From contig NC_054535.1 of NCBI RefSeq assembly GCF_017654505.1, forward strand, positions 86,595,785 to 86,659,784: a stretch of DNA of 64,000 bases. The letters are read 5' to 3'. The position numbers were made by a program, and so were the translations under genes. Shown piece by piece: positions 56,634 through 64,000 of the stretch. The DNA is from Polyodon spathula (Eukaryota; Chordata; Actinopteri; Acipenseriformes; Polyodontidae). Below the pieces are notes generated by a model. The model was not told the origin of the DNA. It searched no databases and saw only the letters and a program-made list of their open reading frames with translations. The first letter of the stretch is position 1; each line of letters begins with the position of its first letter.

Positions 56634-57354
56634 GGGCCTAATTTAAATAACATTTTAAAACATGTAACCTTAAAAAATATATATTTTTAGATTCAACTTT
56701 AAGAGTCAAGTAGACAATTGTTTTGGAAAATGCTTTTATGAGGGCAGTGAATTATAAATTTCAAATATTGGACTGAATCACTACATCATCTGCAGTATAT
56801 AATTACATATGCTAGCTCTATGGATTGACTATCTTTCCTGGATTTGAATCCACGGTTGGAAAGAAAAGCATGGAGACAGAATGGAAGAAATTGCTCAAGG
56901 TGTCAAGGTAGATAGGATACATTTTGGACTAGGCAAGAGATAATAGATGCAAGAGGCATAGCATGACTTGAAGTAACAGAATGCTTCTGCACTGCTGATA
57001 AACCTCACTTTGAGAAACCTACTATTGTCGAGCTTGAAAAAGAGCAAACACATCAACATTACTCACTGTCACTGGTTGATGAGGTTTGCATACTCGTAGT
57101 ATTTTTTATTTTTTTATTTTTTAACAAATATTCATTCACTGGAGAGACGCAGATGTAGACACTACAATTTATTCTGCAAAAACATGGTGCATGATGGTTA
57201 GTCCCATGAAATCATTGAACTAAATGTCGGTATTAAACTAGGTGTTCAGCAAAAGCAATGCAGTTAGCAGAATTTGCAATCTGGGAAGAAATTATTATGA
57301 AAAATGTCTCTAGGGTGATAGGCATATAATATTGTTCAGGAGATGTGCACACTT
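56634..57354. other. No recognised feature
   Basis: AT-rich unassigned sequence. Confidence 0.45.
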
Positions 57355-57414
57355 ACATACATGCATACTGTACATACATGCATACTGTACATACATACAT
57401 ACTGTACATACATG
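57355..57414. repeat. Short tandem repeat of CATACTGTACATA
   Basis: Three copies of CATACTGTACATACAT(G/A)-like units, 17-21 bp apart. GTAC-centred palindromes recur in it. Confidence 0.9.
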
Positions 57415-58734
57415 GACACCTGCAGGGGAGGGCAAGGGGGAGTGAGGGGCAAATGCGAATCCAAATATGCAAAATAAATAAATAAATAAAAAAGTTAGAT
57501 GAATGGTAGTTGGAACTCTATCGGCACCAGGCAAGTAAATGACTCCTGAGAAGAATATTAGTTATTAAGTTAAATATAAGTTAATTTAACTCAGTTACTC
57601 TCTCAGTTACTGGTATGCAGTAGTACAGGGCACCCATCAATTCAGGTAATGAAATGATGTGTTTTAAAGGTATTGGACAGCACACCAAGCTGATCAAAAG
57701 GATAACAATCTGGCTGCCCTGCTCAAAGGCGGGACTGACTATGTAGGGATTCTTGTGCAGTCTTTTTTTTTTTCGTTGGCGGGAAATAACTTGTGTGTTC
57801 AGTAGTGCGGACAACAGGAACAGAAAGTCAGTGCAACGTTAAAGAAGTCAAACATTCAGATAACCAGAGCACGAATAAATCAGGACCAGTAAGGTACCTT
57901 ATTAGATCAAATAATTTTAATCTGTATTTGTTCGTTAGTCTGAATTTGATAATCTGAGTCAATAAGGAGGCACATTTGAAGTATTGATTTTCATCAGATG
58001 TTGTTTTAGCTGATTTCTGTGCACATATAAATGATGTGCTTTACCTTTCTGCTGCATTTATAAAAATGTAAACTTTGCTGCGCTTCTACTCACAGATTAA
58101 ATGCTACTCTAAATACAACTGAGTGTGCCGGGTATTCCAGTTTAAACTGAACTGTTCATTATAGTGGCGCGGTACCACCAGTTAGGGTTGAGTAGGCTTT
58201 ATTGTTAAACACCAATTTTTGCACTTGAATAATTTCAACCTAGCTAAGTAGACTAGCATGACATTTTGCATGGATGGTCTTGTAGGGTAACTATCTCTTG
58301 ACGTTGTCAAATTCGTTCCAGTCAGAGGTGCTGTTTTTGAGATCATTTTTTTAAGCGGCCTAGCGCTGAGAAAGTTTTAGCCTGAAATTAAGGCTAAATT
58401 TAATTTACAAAAACTACTATGACATAATGTATTAATAAGAGTGGCTATTTTGTACTTGTTTATTCTTCTATGGGTCCTCAAGCAACTTAAAGCATTATTC
58501 CTTTCACAAAGGGCAACATATACAAAGATAAATACATTTGTATTCATGAAGGTATTTTTTGTGCATTTCATTTAAATAATCACATTTTAAATGCATTTGT
58601 TTGAAGCAGTGCATTAAATCAAATTTCTTACAATGTGAATGCCCAGCTGTTAATATCTGTCTCTTGCTCTGTTTTATGTTTTTACTTCAGAATGGTTAAA
58701 TCACTAAAGAGTCATGCTACAAGCTCATATCCTA
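57415..58734. other. No recognised feature
   Basis: Unassigned sequence. A T run at about 57764 is followed by CGTTGGCGGGAAAT, but no gene is supported. Confidence 0.45.
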
Positions 58735-59039
58735 ATTGTTTAAAAGTGGTTATTATTGCTAAAGGTGCCGCAACTAGCTATTAATTCCGTTTTCCTTGTC
58801 AGAGTATGAATACTTTTGAATTATCATTTTTGGAGTTTTGCAAAAAAAAAAAAAAAAAAAAAATTTAAAAATGCTGAAATAAATAATTGTAGACATATAT
58901 TTCTTGTAATTTTTTTTTTCCTCATCCACAAAAACAAAACTTTTGCTACAAAAGATTTTTCCTAAAATTCATTTGTTTTCGAGAAATTTTTAGATATTAT
59001 AAATTTCCATTGGGGTATGTAAACTTTTGACTACAACTG
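58735..59039 (+). mobile_element. Tc1-like 3' end fragment
   Basis: The last codons of a Tc1-like transposase (VVIIAKGAATSY then stop, about 58748-58783) are followed by a 3' UTR with an A tract and a right terminal repeat. The reverse complement of that repeat begins CAGTTGTAGTCAAAAGTTTA. TA follows at 59040-59041. This is a third terminal-repeat family in the window. Confidence 0.75.
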
Positions 59040-59099
59040 TATATTTAATAATTGTTTCAAGTATTGTTAAAAAAGTCACTTTATGACTGCTTTTTTTCC

Positions 59100-59680
<581 letters not shown>

Positions 59681-59750
59681 TTGCCTTTAAAAATCAAAAT
59701 TTTCATGTTCTTAAAGGGGCACGAACCCGATCTACGGCCAATCTGTTCAC

Positions 59751-61237
<1,487 letters not shown>

Positions 61238-61699
61238 ATGGGGACAGTAACTCATTATTATACATTTCCAAAATGAGGAACACAGCAAACAAACAATCAA
61301 AGAAAAGATAGCAGGTTTAAATAAAACAGAACACTTAAAATAAAAGGCACGTTGGCCAAAACAGATAAACAAAACAAGCATGAAACTAAACCAAACAAGT
61401 ATCGTACGCGTATAACCAGCACGCTTAGCAATTGTTTACTTTGTGTTGCTTTACCTCCCGACCCTCGTTCCACCTTCGAACACACACTCCCTGATCAGCC
61501 AAAGTTGCAGGTTTATATACATGTGACCATCTTCAAATTAATCAATCAATCTGGAGAGAGTCACAGTCTGCATGGGGTTAGCATGGTTGCCGTAGTTTAA
61601 CCCTATCCAATTAAACAATATGTTTGAAATAAGAATACAAATGCAAAACAATACAAAGCAGAATATGTACAGGGTTGGGGTGCACTGTGTCACCGTCCA
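61238..61699 (-). mobile_element. LTR-like block, boundaries uncertain
   Basis: Read on the minus strand it starts near GTGACACAGTGCACCCC, has a GTATATAAACC TATA-like box (rc of about 61510-61520) and GT-rich sequence, then ends near GTTACTGTCCCCA. The layout matches the solo LTRs above. No target duplication is evident. Confidence 0.4.
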
Positions 61700-63546
61700 C
61701 TTTTTTTTTCAACTAAGAATCGGACAGCTGGAGTTCCCCCAACATCTTGCCCCTTGTTTTCAAATTGAGATGTTTTGTTTTTATCTTCTGCCAAGCTTTT
61801 TCAATGTTTAAATAGTAAAGCATTACATTTTGCCATTGCTGGATTTTAGGTGATGAGTTTGACTTCCAGTTTTCATTAGTAGTGATATCTGACATTTGTA
61901 CCCAGCATGCTTTCCAGTTTAGATTTACATTAGCTCAACCAAGATTTTGTCTGCCCTGCATTTTGTCTACAAGATGAGTTACAAGATGAGTTGGGCAGAG
62001 TATTATACAGTCTACCTGTAAGATGTGTGCTTCGATTTTTATTTAATCTCTTTCCGAGTTAAGAAAGAACTGGGGTTGTTTCACATTTTGATGTGCTGTA
62101 TTCTTTTAAAATTAGATAGTTGCTTTGAGTTTTCTAAACCCACACCCATGCATGTAATATTGTGCGATGTATTCAACTTTTTTTTTTTTTTTTTTTTTAA
62201 AGTATGTTAAAGTCTGTAATAGGGATTTTCTTTAATTCCTTATGATGGAGTCACCGACGTCAAACAACATGCAGCGGTAGACATGCACAGTCGTAACAAG
62301 AGCAACACATCTCATTTAAAATCCAGTTAACATCATATTCAAACACTTACAAAATAAGTGTCATGTTTATTTTGTTGAAAGTTAAGCCTAGGGTCATTTT
62401 TTTTTTACTAAAGTCTAGACACTATGTTACTTCTGCTATAGAAAAAAACTGCTAAAATGAACATAAAAATAACTCAGATCAGAAAAAGATTTACAGTTTA
62501 AAGTACACATTATTTTGATATTGCATTTTGTTCATATTCTTCTGTTTAATTTCAGTGAAAACATAATCATTTTATCGTAATGTCATATGATCAATTGATT
62601 CATGAAAGGGGCATTAGGTAACTTCAGCAAAGTATCTGTTATTATTATATTATAATATGTCTATGAAAGTAAAATGCATTTTCTAACAAAATACAGATGC
62701 AATGCTGAAATGCGGTACTGGAAACAATTCTAATTTTCGAACAGAAAGCATGTTTGTTTGTTTTGTTTGAAGAATGTTAGATGAAATAAAAGCATAATTT
62801 GCTAATGTGTTAAAATGGAATTAAGCATCCATATTATTATTATTGGCCCCAAATGGCCCTGGTTGTCTACAGAGTACAAATATAATCAACAGTGTTGTTG
62901 CATTACAGGGTTTGGCACACCAAACATTATTGATGCTAGCTCACAAAACTGAATATAGTAATAATGAAACTAAATCAGTCTCACTATGTTTAATGTTTAT
63001 CTATGCATCTTACTGAGGCAATTAGGCATTGCACTTTAATAAAGCTATTGTTGAGATTGTTTTAAGTTCATTAAAGTAGTTTGTCAGGGACAGTCAATGA
63101 ATGGTGTTCTTATTTTAGATGTCAACCCAAGTGCAAACAGAAAGCAGTTCATAAAACATTTCTGGAACTATATCTGAGATTACAACAGTTAAATATTGAG
63201 TGCCCAATGGCTCAATTATTTAGTTTATGTTGTATATTAGTTTCCTCTGTGCGCTACATATGGTATTATGTTTTAATGCAGACAATACTGTTATTATTCT
63301 ATCTTGTAAATTCCTACCGCTGCTCCAAGAAAATGTTCTGTTGGATACAATCTGTTAGATTTGGTTTTCTGTAAACAGACTCTTGAGTCCAGCAGCTGAC
63401 TTATACATCTGTCACCTGTTCCAAAATTCTGTATTATAAAATTATGGGTGTTTATGTGGAAATTAATTTGTAATTATGAAAACTTTTTTCACATTATGTT
63501 AATGCATTATAGCAGTCTCTAAGAGAGTACCCGTTGGGAAGCAAGC
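61700..63546. other. No recognised feature; T tract near 62180
   Basis: AT-rich. A plus-strand open frame near 63081-63374 opens on a non-ATG codon and has no recognisable domain. Confidence 0.45.
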
Positions 63547-63623
63547 GAAGTGTTCTTATAGCCGAAGTGTTCTTATAGCCGAAGTGTTCTTATAGCTGAA
63601 GTGTTCTTATAGCTGAAGTGTTC
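63547..63623 (+). repeat. 17-bp tandem repeat, about 4.5 copies
   Basis: GAAGTGTTCTTATAGC(C/T) repeats from 63547. The first two copies end in C, the next two in T, and the fifth breaks off after GAAGTGTTC. Confidence 0.95.
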
Positions 63624-64000
63624 GCTAATAGACTGAGTTAGCCATCAGGCACGATATAAATCAATCAATCACTAAATATGTATTACTTGTCATGACGCAT
63701 GTGCATGAACTGAATAAGTCAATGAAATTAACTGAATAAGTAAAAGAAAAGCAATAGGCAAGTGTTAATAAACTATATTAATAACGTAGACAAACTAACG
63801 TTAATAAAGAAACTGTCAAACCAAATTAACACAGCACCTCTACACGCGTTAAGAAATGCAGCAGCAATAAACAAGGCATGCACATTATTTAACAGAATGG
63901 TGAAGCAACTCACCAGAATGGGAAAAACCAAATTACTCAGCAACTTGTGTCTGATTCTGGTTTTTTTCAAGAGCTCGAACAATTTCCAATTTATTGTAGC
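63624..64000. other. No recognised feature
   Basis: AT-rich sequence to the window end. Confidence 0.5.

Noticed and set aside
57355..57414. CRISPR-like spacing of repeats
   Set aside because: Simple tandem repeats without spacers; this is a eukaryotic genome. The same applies to 19417-19627 and 63547-63623.
63081..63374. 97-codon plus-strand frame
   Set aside because: It opens on a non-ATG codon, has no domain, and its composition matches chance.

Overview
This window looks like nuclear DNA of a ray-finned fish. It is AT-rich and full of microsatellites. It carries many Tc1-like DNA transposons, an L2-clade and a CR1-clade LINE, piggyBac and hAT remnants, a gypsy-type gag/protease remnant and several solo-LTR-like blocks. 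The CR1 copy ends in an 8-bp repeat tail next to a 3' block that I associate with sturgeons and other non-teleost fishes. An acipenseriform origin is therefore my best guess, from memory and not proven here.

One host gene is supported. It is FAM174A (family DUF1180) on the + strand, with three coding exons at 37024-37391, 38681-38818 and 41069-41072. The splice sites join in frame to a 169-residue type I membrane protein. It has a signal peptide, a lumenal linker with N-glycosylation sequons, one transmembrane helix, and a basic-then-acidic tail with the family signature [11 protein letters not shown]. The last coding exon supplies one base of the final Arg codon plus the stop. A GC box, an E-box and a CRE lie 130-210 bp upstream of the start codon.

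Layout. 1-13.6 kb: repeat fragments, two LTR-like blocks, a solo LTR (7.7 kb), a telomere-like degenerate array (9.7 kb), a G-quadruplex motif (12.1 kb) and a perfect hairpin (12.95 kb). 13.6-23.7 kb: a cluster of Tc1-like elements, one with intact ends and another split by a 1.3-kb LTR-like insertion. 24.0-32.1 kb: an LTR-like block, a CR1 LINE on the minus strand, a gypsy remnant, a second copy of the 22.5-kb Tc1 element, and fragments of a second Tc1 family, CR1 and hAT packed end to end. 32-36.8 kb: mostly unassigned, then an LTR-like block just upstream of the gene. 36.8-41.6 kb: FAM174A. 42-47 kb: a short inverted-repeat element, a minus-strand Tc1 remnant and unassigned sequence. 47.3-52.2 kb: an L2 LINE with a degenerate two-ORF structure, split by a solo LTR. 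53.4-55.1 kb: a piggyBac-like remnant. 55-64 kb: a solo LTR, a Tc1 3' end, long TA arrays, more LTR-like blocks and a 17-bp tandem repeat.

I see no bacterial-type operon, CRISPR array, rRNA or tRNA gene. No multi-gene novel system is evident. The notable material is the nested transposon structure, a hairpin shared by LTR-like copies with a paired change in the stem, and the unusual end of FAM174A. All comparisons were made by eye; no search was run.
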